Shown here in pieces: positions 44,964 to 55,949 of a stretch of 64,000 nucleotides of DNA; the stretch's first letter is position 1; each line of letters opens with the position of its first letter. Position numbers and translations under genes: made by a program. The notes under the pieces were generated by a model. That model was not told the DNA's origin. It saw nothing but the letters and a program-made list of their open reading frames with translations, and searched no databases. This DNA is from Kappaphycus alvarezii (Eukaryota > Rhodophyta > Florideophyceae > Gigartinales > Solieriaceae): positions 496,001-560,000 of the forward strand of contig NADL03000005.1 in assembly GCA_002205965.3 (NCBI GenBank). Reading direction: 5' to 3'.

Positions 44964-45906
44964 TTGGGTGGAACTACAATTGCACAGTTGATGCACAAGG
45001 CTCGAGCTCCGAACACATGGCGTTCGAACGAAATCTTGTGGAAGAAATGGATGCAATTCTGCTCAGAAGACAAAATTGACCTTTCGGGGTCAGAAAGTTC
45101 TTTACTTCGATACCTTGGCTGGTTATTCAATCAAGATAAGGTCAGTGCTTCGTCAGTCCGTAACTACATTTCTAACGTCGTTACCGCACACACACGCATC
45201 GGCCGAACCTTGACCTATACCCCTTTAATCCAGCTTGCTATCTCGGCATATCAACAAGCAGACCGGGAACTGAAATGATCAGAGATCCAACACTGGCTTC
45301 CGAACGTCGTGCGTTACCCAGTTCCGTGGATATTCAAGTGTTTACAGCTGCAATTGCTACAACCTACAAAATATTTCTCCGAAATGCAACTGCTGTACTG
45401 GTTAGCTACGTGTTCTTCGAGCGGGGTGAAGCTGGTGTGTCGTTACTCCTCAGCAATATTTCGGTGTCTCAAAATTCCGTCGATATCGCCATCGCGTTAC
45501 GAAAAAATCAGCAACGAGGCTCACACCCTTTCGTATTCCCAATTTCGAGAAAAGTTTGATCGACCTCGTGGCACGCTATGACGCTATTCGCAGAGGAAAC
45601 CGCACAACCAGCAACTACTACTGGGCCATGCCTGGCACCAAACTGTCCACAAGTACCAGAACAATTACAGTTTGGCTCCGTTCATGCTTAGAAGAACTCA
45701 AAGTTGCTCCACCACCTCAAGTATCATGGTCCTCGCACTCGCTGTGCATGGGAGCAGCCTCGGAATGTGCCGCCATTGGTGTTCAAGAGTACAGGATTTT
45801 AATTTGGGGTGACTGGACGGACAGCCGCACGTTCCGAAAATCTTATTTGGATGGTCGAGTTTTACAGACGGAGGATTCGCTCTTTTTCTTCGCTCACTTT
45901 CTGTAA
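44964..45906 (+). pseudogene. DIRS-like tyrosine recombinase, catalytic Arg changed
   Basis: N-terminal SAM-like domain (44994-45230; ARAPNTWRSNEILWKKWMQF...SASSVRNYISNVV), then the catalytic domain: FFERGEAGVSLL (first Arg), IALRKNQQRGSHPFVF (Lys), SWSSHSLCMGAASECAAIGV (45726-45785), WGDWTDSRTF and SYLDG (nucleophile Tyr, about 45844). In active relatives the H-x-x-R motif has Arg where this copy has Cys (TGC), a single C-to-T change. Two frameshifts (45276, 45558), each at overlapping ORF ends, also break it. It replaces an integrase in this element class. Confidence 0.75.
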
Positions 45907-45960
45907 CCTCACTCTCGAATACTCCCTACGGTCCTTTGGTTTTCTCAATGTTTTAAACTC

Positions 45961-46231
45961 GGTGGAATGATTGGAAAATGATGGGTGAATATGATAATGG
46001 GGCTTCGACGTGGCTATGATCCACAACTGGAAGCAAGTCACGCTGTCACCTACACATATCGGTTGCATTTGCATCCGCTGGACTGTAAGCCACTCCAGAT
46101 AAGGCCACGTTGGCAGCCTACCGTTGCTCAAGGACTTGATGTGCGATCGGAACCCGTCGAGCAGTCTATATAACCGACAACTTGGAAACCGTAGGCACAA
46201 CTTTTGGTCCCTCAAGTCGTCGCTTGTTCTC
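45961..46231 (+). repeat. Repeat A2 of the DIRS-like element
   Basis: 271 bp, the same length as A1; includes the TCTATATAACCGACAACTTGG block. Preceded directly by the B1 word. Followed by a region with no second A copy. Confidence 0.85.
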
Positions 46232-47003
46232 CCGCCTCCCGCCCTGCATTCATCCTTCATGCCCCAATCACAAGCCGTCTTTTGTTCTTGATTTATGTTA
46301 TATTTTATGTTATGATTTTTCTATTATGGATATTATGATGATTCAAGTCTCACGCAAACGCATCAACCGGTGGAAGTATTGATTTGGTTCTGGTCAGAGG
46401 ATCAACGCGCATATTGGTCACGGGCGTATGACCGCGCTACTCTCCTTACAACTCTTGCGACGCGAACACACCAAATCTAAAGAGTTTACCCAGGCGTACG
46501 CATGATGGAACGAATGGAACCGGACAAGGATTTCAGCGTCTGGGGAGACACGCCGATCACCTCTTTCAATTCCACCATTCCATTACTTCCGGTTCATTAT
46601 CCTCGGTCCTGGCAACTCACCCGCCTTTTCGCTGGAACATCCTCTCCCCTTCGTGTGCCTCCCCAGGCCGGCCATTGCTGGCAGCGTACGTCCACTCAAG
46701 ACAAGTAAGGTTGACACCAAACGGAAGCTTTCACACCACACCCCATTGGGGTACCATCCCGGGAAAAAGCGCCCCGCGCCCATAGCCGCTGCACAGCAGT
46801 ATCCGAGGATTCGAGTGATCAAGCATTTTTAACCCTGCCATTACCAGTTCTGTCTCGGGCAAACGTGCAACACAAAGGTTCAAATCAGTCCCAACTACTG
46901 GAGCAAGTAAGCTGCATAAGTTATCCCTGATTGCTGTAATGCGTACTTATTTAGCTATCCCTATTGCTGTTAGCTATTATTTGCTTTGATAAAAGAGTTT
47001 TTG
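46232..47003. other. Region between A2 and B2 of the DIRS-like element
   Basis: A coding-like scrap (46380-46708; WFWSEDQRAYWSRAYDRATLL then a Pro/Thr-rich part) is unassigned. It may come from an older element copy into which the DIRS-like repeat was added. Confidence 0.3.
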
Positions 47004-47025
47004 TTTCTCAATGTTTTAAATTCAA

Positions 47026-47540
47026 GTCATCACAGAGGGGAGCACTCTGGGCCGAAGCTCTCGCGGCTCATCAAGCTCGGCTTGAATGGTGGGAAGGAAA
47101 CACGCTATGTGCCCCAAGTCCCCGGCGACACCGGGCGCGCCCGTCGTCCAGAGGCCCTTTGCGCTGATGCGCGATATGGCAAGGCCACGCGCGCCCTCCA
47201 CAATGGCCTGCTCGCCGACGTCAACGACCCGGCGACGATTCAGCGGCTCCGGGATCTGCACCCGTCCCCGCCGCGCCCTGTCTCGCCGCTCCGGAAGGAC
47301 GACTCCCGCCGCCCCCGTACATCACCGAGGCTGCTGTGCGGTCCGCGGCGTCCCGCGGGATACCACCGCCGGACCCAAAAGAACGCCATCCTGCTGGTTC
47401 CACCTCCTGGTTAAGACTCGCGTCAGTCCTGAAGCCGGCGTGACCGGTCTGCGTGTCCTGACACAGCTCGTTTCCTGGCTCGCACCGGGGGAACTCCCGG
47501 ACGCTGTGCTCCCTGATGTGCGCAAAAATTGTACACGAAA
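47026..47540 (+). pseudogene. Non-LTR element E3, segment upstream of RT
   Basis: The frame EALCADARYGKATRALHNGLLA followed by NDPATIQRLRDLHPSPPRP (47146-47274) matches the part before the RT core of LINE-type proteins, where a short helical region ends in L..LHP. A second piece, SRLVLTRTVSWLAP-like, follows in other frames. The RT core resumes at 48.88 kb, so the 1.35 kb between is probably an insertion, although no duplicated target was identified. Confidence 0.5.
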
Positions 47541-47826
47541 AAAAATCTAGAGGAGGACCAAATTTGGATACAGTATCGGGATTTGCAAGATATTTTTTAC
47601 AGTTCCTGAATTTGCAAGATATTTTTAATTTGGATGAGTGTGGCAAAATTCATGAGTTGATTTTTTATTTTAAGACACAGTGTCATTAATAGATGTCATT
47701 ACTGTACACGTCCAAGTTCGACATACTTTTCGAAGACGTCGCAGTATTTAAACTTCGAAGTCGACGTCGTTAAGGCAACACCCGCCATCAACTCCCATCG
47801 GCTCACCCCTTCTTTTAGCCCTTAAC
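47541..47826. other. AT-rich spacer before the acidic ORF
   Basis: Contains a duplicated ATTTGCAAGATATTTTT word (47580-47630) and a palindromic TTCGAAGACGTCG/CGACGTCG cluster (47730-47775) that may be a promoter region for the ORF. No gene. Confidence 0.4.
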
Positions 47827-48426
47827 ATGACCAACCTCCGTCCTTCCCTCACCATCACCAAGTCATCCCGAGGCCGTCGCCAACTCAACGCTTTGGCCCT
47901 GAAGGCAAATGGTCCAACCGACTACGATGATTACTGTAGAAGGTTGGACCGGGAACGCGTTCGGGAGTGGGTCCGCCGTAACTGCTTCGAGCAGGCAGAA
48001 GAGGCAGAGGAGGAAGAGGAGGGAGAAGAGGAGTTAGAGGAAGAGTAGGAAGAGGAGGATGAAGAGGAGGACTGGGTGGATCCGAGGGAACCACTAGTGT
48101 ATAACGGTGGGGGGGCTCCCGTGGAGAAAGTTGGGGAGACTGAGGGAGTATTTGTGATCTTTGACTCTTCTGACGAGGATGAAGAGAGAAGAGAAGAGGA
48201 GGATGAGGAGGATGAGGAGGAGGGAGACATGGAAAGTGCTGTATTAGTGGGGAAGGGGCCAGAAATTATGGACCAGGGGTTCCGACTCCGGAACCGGATG
48301 GGGACGTCCTCAGTGGTCCAGATATTTAACAGGAGGCAATGGAGAATTCTAAGCCGTTCGCGGATATTTGTGTGGACTGCCTGGGTGGAATGGATATTTT
48401 GGGGGAACTGTTTGGCTCTGATGTAG
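47827..48426 (+). pseudogene. Acidic Glu-rich protein with one in-frame stop
   Basis: One frame of 199 codons from ATG 47827 to TAG 48424-48426, cut only by TAG at 48046-48048 inside a run of GAG/GAA codons (a GAG-to-TAG change). It has a basic head (residues 1-60), a Glu/Asp-rich middle with two acidic blocks (about 60-82 and 118-136, the second beginning DSSDEDEERREE), and a C-terminus with Trp-rich IFVWTAWVEWIFWGN. No family recognised; possibly carried by the segment that splits non-LTR copy E3. Acidic tracts of this kind occur in unrelated nuclear proteins. Confidence 0.4.
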
Positions 48427-48880
48427 AGGACTAAGATATGAAGGAAGAATCTATATTTATTCTGATAGTATCTGCTGTTAGTCTTTCTCGTTCACACGAT
48501 TCCATTTGATGCATTTTATGGTTCTTAGTATGTTTCTTTGGGACTTTAAGGATACCCAAAAATCTATATAAGCTGAGTAAACTGCTTCCTCTTGTGGAGG
48601 TCAAGCAAGTTGGCAGACAACTTCAAGTCAAGTCCCGAGTAGTAGGAAGTTGAGAGTCAACTTCAGACCCAAGAAACCTTTTTCCTACGCTGCTCACAGA
48701 GCATCAGTAGTAGACTCTGCCCCTTTCATACTTGCTTGTAGCCCTCTCAACTCTCTTCCATATACACTCCTTCTTTCTCGTTCAACTATACCACGGTAGC
48801 ACTTTTGTCGCTTGCAAAACCTCCTTCTTGGGGTAGTTGGTTCTGAGTATCTCTTCTCCCGACGATTTACCCCTATCACT
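48427..48880. other. Spacer with a TATA-like LTR-style promoter
   Basis: A TATATAA word in AATCTATATAAGCTGAG (about 48560-48576) is followed by direct words CAACTTCA and a CT-rich stretch. It resembles LTR leaders elsewhere in the window, but no partner repeat was found. No gene. Confidence 0.35.
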
Positions 48881-51110
48881 CCCCCTCATGGCAGCGGCGA
48901 CGCTCCTCCCGCTTCAGCCGACTCCCGCCAAGGTCGCCCGAACGCCATCGGGTCTGTGCTCCGCATGATAGTGACAAAGGCACTGCTCCCGGCCGCGATA
49001 GCCGATTCACACTCGGTTATGTCGCCGCATCAGACGGCCAACGGAGTTTAAGCCGGGTTGGACTCTATTATCCACGACACCCGCACGACACTACGCCTCT
49101 CCGCCACCCCGAATGTTGCCACGGTCCTCATGGACGCCAACAGCGCCTTTAACCGTGTTGATCGGCAGTCTATGCTGGACCACCTACCAATGCTCGTCCC
49201 TCGCTAGCCCGCTTGCAAACATGATCTACGGCCGAATACAACCGCTATTGCTTGTCCCGAACCGGGATCGCACCGTCATACCAAGTGCCCAGGGCACCCA
49301 ACAGGGTGACCCGGCCAGAACATTGTTGTTCTCGCTAACGATCCAAACCTCATCCGTCGGGTTGCTGAGATCCCCAACATTGCTCTCTGCCAATGGTAAG
49401 CCGATGACGGCACGATCGTCGGGAACCTTGGCGGCATCCGTCAGGAGCTCAGGCTCCTCGCCGAGATGGTCCCACGGTTGGCTTCCATGTCAACCCACGT
49501 AAGAAACGGATATATTGGCCTTACGTCATGCCTCCGGATCGAGCAGCCCTCTTAGCGGAATTCCTCTCGCAGAATGCTCGCGGAACGGGTTTCCGCTTAT
49601 AAGGGCCCCATTGGCAACAAAACGTTCACGGAGAGTTTTCTCCGGTCCAAGATCGCTCAGTGCCGCTGCACCCTGGACCGCCTCCTGCTGGTCCGCAACG
49701 CCCGCGCTCGGTTCCACATGCACCGGATCTGTGCCTCTGCACGCTCCTATCGCATGCATTCAAGCGCTCAGATCCGCGCTTAGCTGAGTCCACCGCAGAA
49801 GAATTTGATGATCTACAACGGTCATCATATGAAAAGTTACACGGCATCGCACTCACGGACCGAGCCTGGGACCAAGTTTGCCTCCCCATGCACCTCGGAA
49901 GTCAGGGCTTGGAAATCATCGCCTCGTGCCTCCACGCTGCCGACGCCAGCATCATGATGCTGCGCCCGCACGGCAGCGGACTTCCGCATACGGCACACCG
50001 CGTGCTTGTGTACTAGCTTCCGGCCGCTTCCGCGGCGAACGTTCCTTCCTCCTCCGTCAGGCTGGGCCTTCTCTCCGCCGTTTCGCCTGTCCATCCCCGG
50101 GATAGTCGACCTTTCGACCCTTGACCCTCTAACTCTAGCTGCTTCCCACCAACACTCTAACTCTTCTCAATCGGGTGCAGCAAGAGGCGCGGGCAAGAGT
50201 ACATTGGCACAACGAATCTTGGCGAATGCCCCCCGACCGCCCATAGCGACGCCGACATTCGACATCGCATCCGTGGCTTAGCGTTCCGCCGCAGCCCGCT
50301 GCGGCGTTTCTCTTCGCTCACCCACGGCATCTACGAAGGTGCACAACACACTGCAGACTATGCTCCGTCGTCACCTCAGACTGCCAGTGTATGATGACTC
50401 CATCCCCTCAACTGCCACCACTGTGACCCCCTTGGACACCCTCGGGGATCACGCCTCCGACCTATGATGCCCTGGTTTCGGCCGTCGTCACAGCCATGAA
50501 TCGCTCTGTTATGCGTTTGCGACACACGTTACCCGCGCCGCGGGTCTGAGATACTCGGCACGAGTTCGCTCCTCGTCCCGGGCACTGAGCTCCGGCCGCC
50601 GATATCCTTGTACAACCCCCCCAACACCGGAAGGCACAAACGTTGCACCCCATTGCGTGTGACATCACTGTCGTCTCACCGTTCAAGGGCCGCAGTTCGA
50701 CCAAGGCGACCAAGGTTGCCGGTGGCGCTGCTGAACTGGCGGCCCGCGACAAGGTTACAACTCTGGAACGCAACCTCGCCCGACGCTTCCCCGCTCCCTC
50801 AACTGGCCCATCTTCTGCGCCTAACACGCCGAATTTCACGTTTTCGACCTCTGGCGTTTGATTCCCTGGGTGCCCCTTCCCCTGGTACCATTGCGTTTTT
50901 GAGGACTTAGTTCCGCGGATCGCATCCAAGTGTCACTCGACACTTGGTGTTATCCGCCGCCGTATCTACCAGCGACTGAGTTGCACTCTCTGGTCATTCA
51001 TTGCTCAAGCTATCCTGTCCCGAGCCCAGATGCGCATGGACGACGAGGTACATCCGGTTAGATCTTAGCCGTATAGTTAGGACGTGCGCAGTCCCCAGTA
51101 GATACTGAAT
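48881..51110 (+). pseudogene. Non-LTR retrotransposon E3, RT core and endonuclease-like end
   Basis: RT blocks in order: RPNAIGSVLRMIVTKALLP (48937-48993), VLMDANSAFNRVDRQSML (about 49123-49175, catalytic Asp), TQQGDPA (about 49298-49318), and ADDGTIVG (about 49404-49426, catalytic DD box). Past the RT there are RVSAYKGPIGN (49580-49615), RARFHMHRICASA, then the region aligning with E2: TPTFDI/IRGLAFRR, the PGTELRPP block, HPIACDITVVSPFK (50646-50690), and the 3' end ATCCGGTTAGATCTTAG (51051-51067). Stops and indels break it throughout. Longest copy of the family in the window. Confidence 0.75.
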
Positions 51111-51459
51111 GCATTAAACTTCTTTTCTACTTTGTATTTCACCAGATCATGACTAGACCTTTGGGTGATTGAGACCCATGCGAAACTGATACCGCGACGA
51201 CTGTTCTGTACACCAGCGGCGGCCCTTGACCACCTGCGGCAACGAAGCTCGTCGACCATATGGTCCACCTTTGCAACATCGATCCTAGCACGTACTCCCA
51301 AGTTGGGCAGCGACGAACTTCAACTATCTTAGCTTACGCTGTCAGCTAGGCTGTACGCCTTTTGTAATACATGAAGTAAAGAGATGATTGTATATGACTA
51401 GCCCTGATTCGTACGGTGCAGTAATACTGTACTAGACCGGAAAATATACATTAAACGTA
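51111..51459. other. No recognised gene
   Basis: 3' flank of copy E3 up to the MITE. AT-rich; one CAGTA/TACTG-type tract (ACTGTACTAG) near 51426. Confidence 0.45.
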
Positions 51460-51872
51460 GAAACAACCGTAATAAGCTATGTCACGGTAAGAGCCGAAGG
51501 CCAAAGGCCTCTGAGCCGAAGGCCAAAGGCCTCTTACCGTGACATAAGAGGCGAAGGCCGAAGGCCTCTTACCGTGACATAATGTGGCTGTTTGTATAAA
51601 AAAAGCGCAGATTCGGAAGCTCCGTGTCACCCTTGCGCGCTTTTTGCGCGATTCATGAAGGATTTCAATAAAATGAAGTAGTCACGGTTGTTTCTCTATT
51701 GGTGCCGGTTGTTTAATGGGCCCGAATGTAAAAGCTGCATTTTCACTCCCATTTATTTTAGAACGAAGGGTTATGTTTATGACAAATTTCCTGTTGGGGC
51801 CGCACAGTAACGAACGCGCTTGCTGGCCCCTTTTATGGTGCCAAGAAACCACCCGAGAGACGGTTGTTTCAG
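51460..51872. mobile_element. MITE-like element with fold-back interior
   Basis: Terminal inverted words GAAACAACCG at 51460-51469 and CGGTTGTTTC at 51861-51870 are flanked by TA (51458-51459 and 51873-51874), so a Tc1/mariner-type MITE of about 413 bp is likely. Another ACGGTTGTTTC at 51684-51694 could be the end of a smaller version. Inside, TATGTCACGGTAAGAG (51478-51493) is inverted at 51531-51546 and again at 51566-51581, separated by GGCCAAAGGCC and GGCCGAAGGCC words. Confidence 0.55.
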
Positions 51873-52870
51873 TAAATCGAGGAAAGCATTTGTGTAGAAT
51901 GCTCTCGTAAAAATATAAAATAAAAACTATGAAATATGAATTTGAACTTCAAGCTCATTTTAAAATACAAACATACATACATATTCAAACACATACAGTC
52001 AAACTCACTGAGAATTTATCCAACATTTTCCAGCACATTCTTTTCCAAACCAACCGTGTTCGCTGGGCTTTTGGAATAATCGCAGGAAACTACCGAAAAA
52101 ATTAAAATAACCTAAATATTAACAGCTCCGCTCTTTAATTTACGCTGTCTCAATAGCTATCGCTATGCAGATATATATTGCACAGAGATACATCCTCCAC
52201 CCTATAGGAATACATAAAGCCGCACATAGAAGTATCATATTTGCACTTTCTCTCACGGTTGATTCAAATGGCATAAATTAAGCTAATGAACGCCATAGAT
52301 ACTTGTAGTGCCGGATTGTTTACCATTTGTCATTACTTAGATGACAAATGGGCTACAAATTGTTCACTGGAGTAATATAAATGTGCTGGAAAGAGCTGGG
52401 ATGCTTAACTCAAGTTTAACAATTGCGACCAGCTACGTTCCAGAGTGTTCAGTTGAGAATTGTGAAGGGGAAATAATTAAGTGTTTATCCCAGATCACTG
52501 TAGATAGTCGCTACCAGCTTGCGTTATGGCGAATTACCCATTGCTCCACAGTGCTTAGACACCGTAGGTAATAAAGGCCTCTAGATCGCAATTATAGAGC
52601 ATATGTGTTACTGTTGCTCTAGAGACATAAAACATCTCTTACCCTGACTACTTGTGAAGATGCTGTACGAGACTTCTCAAAGCACTAAGATTAAACCACC
52701 ATAGCACAGTACAACATTACAGGAGGAGCAGCTCTGTTGAACACATCGTCTTGTGTTCGACAGAGCTGCGTATTGAAGTTCCGAACTTGCTTGCGCATCG
52801 ACTGTATGAGAAGATGTGTGTCAAGGGGTTGACAGTATTGTAGCATAACAATATTTCGAAAGTTCTGGCC

Positions 52871-52935
52871 ACGCAATGTGTCACCCCCTCGACACAATGT
52901 GTCACTCCGTCGACACAGTTTGTCACCCCCTCGAC
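52871..52935. repeat. Three-copy tandem repeat, period 21
   Basis: ACACAATGTGTCACCCCCTCG-like units start at 52871, 52892 and 52913. Each contains an ACAxxxTGT palindrome core and the words GACACA and TGTGTCAC. Confidence 0.8.
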
Positions 52936-53024
52936 TCACTGTTTCATCTGCATAGCACACCGTTAACTACTCTCGCACAGTTTCTTACCATATAATACCC
53001 TTCTTAAATCAGCCGCACATGTGT

Positions 53025-53060
53025 CGGGTGGGTGACACAGTGTGTCCCACCCGCACCCGT
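53025..53060. repeat. Hairpin of GTGGG/CCCAC arms
   Basis: CGGGTGGGTGACACAGTG then TGTCCCACCCG can pair over about 11 bp with one bulge. It shares GTGTC and GACAC words with the neighbouring tandem repeats. Confidence 0.65.
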
Positions 53061-53368
53061 CTGACACACTGCGTCTTCTACACGACCCACTGTAATGCAT
53101 TGCAGAATTACAGTTCTCCAAAAATTGGCGGGCATTTTTTGCTCATATAATCCTCCTCCCCAGCTCCCTCCCTCACCTATCCCGCATGCTTCAAGCGAGG
53201 TTCCCATCGCCCATCCCCCTCGTTAAGCTCCCTCCTCCCTCTCCCACATTGCCCCATCGCGTTTCCCCTCCTCCACTTTTCGCCCCTTCCCCCCTGTCCT
53301 AGTTATTGTTCTCACCGTCTCCAGGTGTGTCTTTGTGTTTTTTGCGCAGCGGTTGCGCTACGGCCTGT

Positions 53369-54709
53369 ATGTCAAAAAAGCGCAAACTGGTCACCGCAGA
53401 GTGCCGGAAGGCACAAGCAGAAACGACAAGCCTCGCGTTTGTTCGGGAAAGCAGTGAGTTGTTGTATTCACGGAAATGGAAGTATTTTCGGGAGTTTTGT
53501 ATGGATTAAAACCTGCAAGAAGGTGGAATGAATGTATCGATCCTGAAGGACTACAGAACTGAGTGCGGCGATTGTGGGCAAGATAACCGAATACTTTTAT
53601 TATAGGTAATCGAATCCGGATGTGACCCAGGCGAGGTTGTGAATATCAGATCTGCCCTTGCGAGTGTGTATAAAAGGAAATTCCGAAGGGATGGGAAGTG
53701 GAGAACGTTCCCAGGAGGAGGACTGAAGGAAATCCTGTCACAACACTAGAAGTAGAGGCTTCAATGAATCATTACAAACGATTGAAAAAACAAGTTGGCT
53801 ACAAGAGAGAGCTCCCTTTCAGATACAGGTACATGGAACGTATTCGACGACACACTCAATTCGCATCGGGGCTCAATCGTTGCAGTCGACGTATGTAATG
53901 GCGGCGGCGTCCTTTGCTTCACGTTGTGGCTTCGCATTGATGAGCTTGTGCAGTTGAAATGGGATGATGTAAAACTGACGCCGTCAATGAACAGCTGTTC
54001 CATATGTAGAGCTGATGTTGAGGGGAATGAAATTTGAGAGAACTCAGACGGCCAGAAATATGCGATATACGAGCAAAAGGAGTCCTGCTATGTTCATACA
54101 CTCATGTTCGGGCATGGGCTGAGAAGTATCAATCTTTACTGCCCGCCCTCTTGAGAGCGGCGATCCGCTGTTCCCGTGCTGATGAATTGGTCACTCAAAT
54201 TAGTTTTGATCCAAGATGAATCAACAAAACTTCATGAACTGTGAACTACTGGGTTGTCAGATGCAACATCATGCCCAAAAATGCAAAAGGGGAGGATTTG
54301 GGCAAATTCACTATGCATTATTCCGGCGTGGTGGCCCAGCATCGATTCCTCACTGGTTCCAAACGGTGGCCGTTGCATGTGGTGAAGTGGTGGGGGGGGG
54401 GGTGGGGAGTGGGATGACGTCAATACAATAATTCGGTACCTGCTGGAGGAGACATGGAAATACGAGGAGAGCTATACCCATTACCTATTTAACTGTGGGA
54501 ACGACCTCGAAGTAAGGTCGAGCATAGAATCCGTCGAAGATCTCGAAGAGGAGATGTCGAAACTGAAATTGGCTTTACAGGAAACACAAAAGGAAATGAA
54601 TGATTTCGAGCAACGAGTCACCTTACACATATCAGCCCAGACGGACCTTTGTCAGAACTGTGGAAAAATGTCCAGGACAGTTATGGTGCCGGTTAAAAGG
54701 CTTCTGTAG
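53369..54709 (+). pseudogene. Crypton-like tyrosine recombinase
   Basis: Starts at ATG 53369 (MSKKRKLVTAECRKAQA). The N-terminal SAM-like part includes KWKYFREFCMD and SALASVYKRKF. A GNPVTTLEVEASMNHYKRL block (53725-53782) is typical of Crypton and similar eukaryotic YR proteins. The catalytic part shows LWLRIDELVQLKWDDV (53925-53970, first Arg), an H...FRRGG-like box at 54307-54335 split between frames, KRWPLHVVKWWGG (54362-54400), and IRYLLEETWKYEESYTHYL (54430-54488). The C-terminal coiled coil (54530-54610) ends with a short Cys pair. Stops and indels break it. Such recombinases insert their element without a transposase. Confidence 0.65.
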
Positions 54710-54991
54710 GGGGTCAGCTGACGGGGACCGTCGGCGGGGGAATGAGTCTGTGGTGGAAGACGTAATGGGCTGGGCGGGACTGAGGATGAAATTAAATCCA
54801 AATGACGTTCATACCTAGAGTAAGGAACTGGCGTGAGATCATTGAGCATTGGAATTACGGATGCTCGGGATTGAATTTGGTTGTGCCACTGAAAGATTGG
54901 CCTGAGAAGGCGAGTACATCTGCAATGAAATACAAATATCATGATAGGAAACTTATCGCCGAAGAGTAAGATAGACTTGGAGAGAGACAAT
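54710..54991. other. Spacer after the recombinase
   Basis: No recognised gene. The strands carry a weak ORF on minus 54652-54990 that overlaps the recombinase end. Confidence 0.35.
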
Positions 54992-55892
54992 TTATTGAAA
55001 CATACATCTAGACGACGTTACGATTTTCGAGCTGAAGAAGCATGTAAGAGCCAGCAAACGGGTTGCAGAAGATGGGGAGAATAGCTGAGATCCGGTGTCA
55101 TCTTGATTTTCCTGTTCATCACTGCGAGGGACACAGTTGAAACAGAAGATGTTTAACATGTTTCGTCTTCCCGTCCTGCCAAGTTCTGGAGTCAATGTAA
55201 CGTCTACAAAAGTAGCATGGAGGGGGCGGGAACAATAGCAACACTTTAGCGATGCTATATTCTGTACAGTAAGTTTACACAAAGTACGTCACCAAAGTCG
55301 TCCCGGTACACGCTCACGAAACTCGGTCGTCATTGAGCCAGGATTGAAATTAGTACTATGTGCTTTTCCAGTCACGAACGGCCACATCAGATTCGTGCAC
55401 CGCGTTCCATCCATAGTCTTCCCGATGAAACTTGTCCAAATCGTTTCCAGTCCCGCTTGTTAACTTTGTCGGAGCATGTTTACTTCGCAGCAGAAGTTGA
55501 TCTCGAACATAACACTTGAAATTGACTTTCTTATCGGTGGCTTCTTTTTCTGCGATGTCCAACCGTTTTTCGAGTTGTAAAAGGACGTGATGGGTGAAAG
55601 CTCCATCTAGGTCTGGATTAGGAGTACCGAAAGCATATTATGAAGAAGGGAAATGAGATGTTATGTGTAGGAGGGAAGGCAGATGTTTGAGACGATGGCG
55701 GTGTACCGTAGTGTTCCGGCACAACATTGAAGCCTTCTGAAATGTCAATTTGAGCTGTTGAAATGGGAGTGAAGCTCGGCGGTGGCTGAAAAATCCGTGG
55801 AAGGATATGTCGGGCTGGTGAAACAATCGTGTTGTTTGTCAAAAGTGAGACAATGGAGATACTAACACCGGTTATGAATGAGGTTGACGCCA
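54992..55892 (-). pseudogene. Unrecognised minus-strand coding remnants
   Basis: Three protein-like pieces on the minus strand. From ATG near 55892: MASTSFITGVSISIVSLL, a possible signal or membrane segment, then a Pro-rich part. At 55356-55562: VNFKCYVRDQLLLRSKH, charged and helical. At 54992-55282: CCYCSRPLHATFVDV, with Cys pairs. They may be one broken gene read 55892 to 54992, or two. No family recognised. Confidence 0.3.
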
Positions 55893-55949
55893 TTTTGAAG
55901 GCCAACCTTGGGAACGATATGCTATGGGCTCTTCGCCGAGGTGTTGAAT

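Larger units (their letters stand above)
41814..47020 (+). mobile_element. DIRS-like tyrosine-recombinase retrotransposon
   Basis: Gag-like, RT, RNase H and tyrosine recombinase regions in DIRS order, with no integrase or protease. Direct repeats A1 (41814-42084) and A2 (45961-46231) are both 271 bp. A 17-bp word TTTCTCAATGTTTTAAA lies just before A2 (45941-45957) and again at 47004-47020, fitting a split direct-repeat plan A1...B1-A2...B2 as in PAT/Ngaro-type elements. The 772 bp between A2 and B2 is longer than usual and unexplained, so the right boundary is provisional. Confidence 0.75.
51873..53300. other. AT-rich region without recognised gene
   Basis: Starts AT-rich (51900-52200), then only short ORFs. 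The second half contains repeat words with GACACA/GTGTC (52870-53060) annotated separately, and a C/T-rich block (53150-53300) just before the recombinase. Confidence 0.4.

Noticed and set aside
45274-45560. Overlapping stop/start pairs between recombinase ORFs as translational coupling or programmed frameshifting
   Set aside because: The element is decayed elsewhere (changed catalytic Arg, broken RT), no slippery site was seen, and the overlaps are better explained as indels.
47931-48230. Poly-Ser ORF on the minus strand
   Set aside because: It is the antisense of the GAG/GAA-rich acidic ORF.
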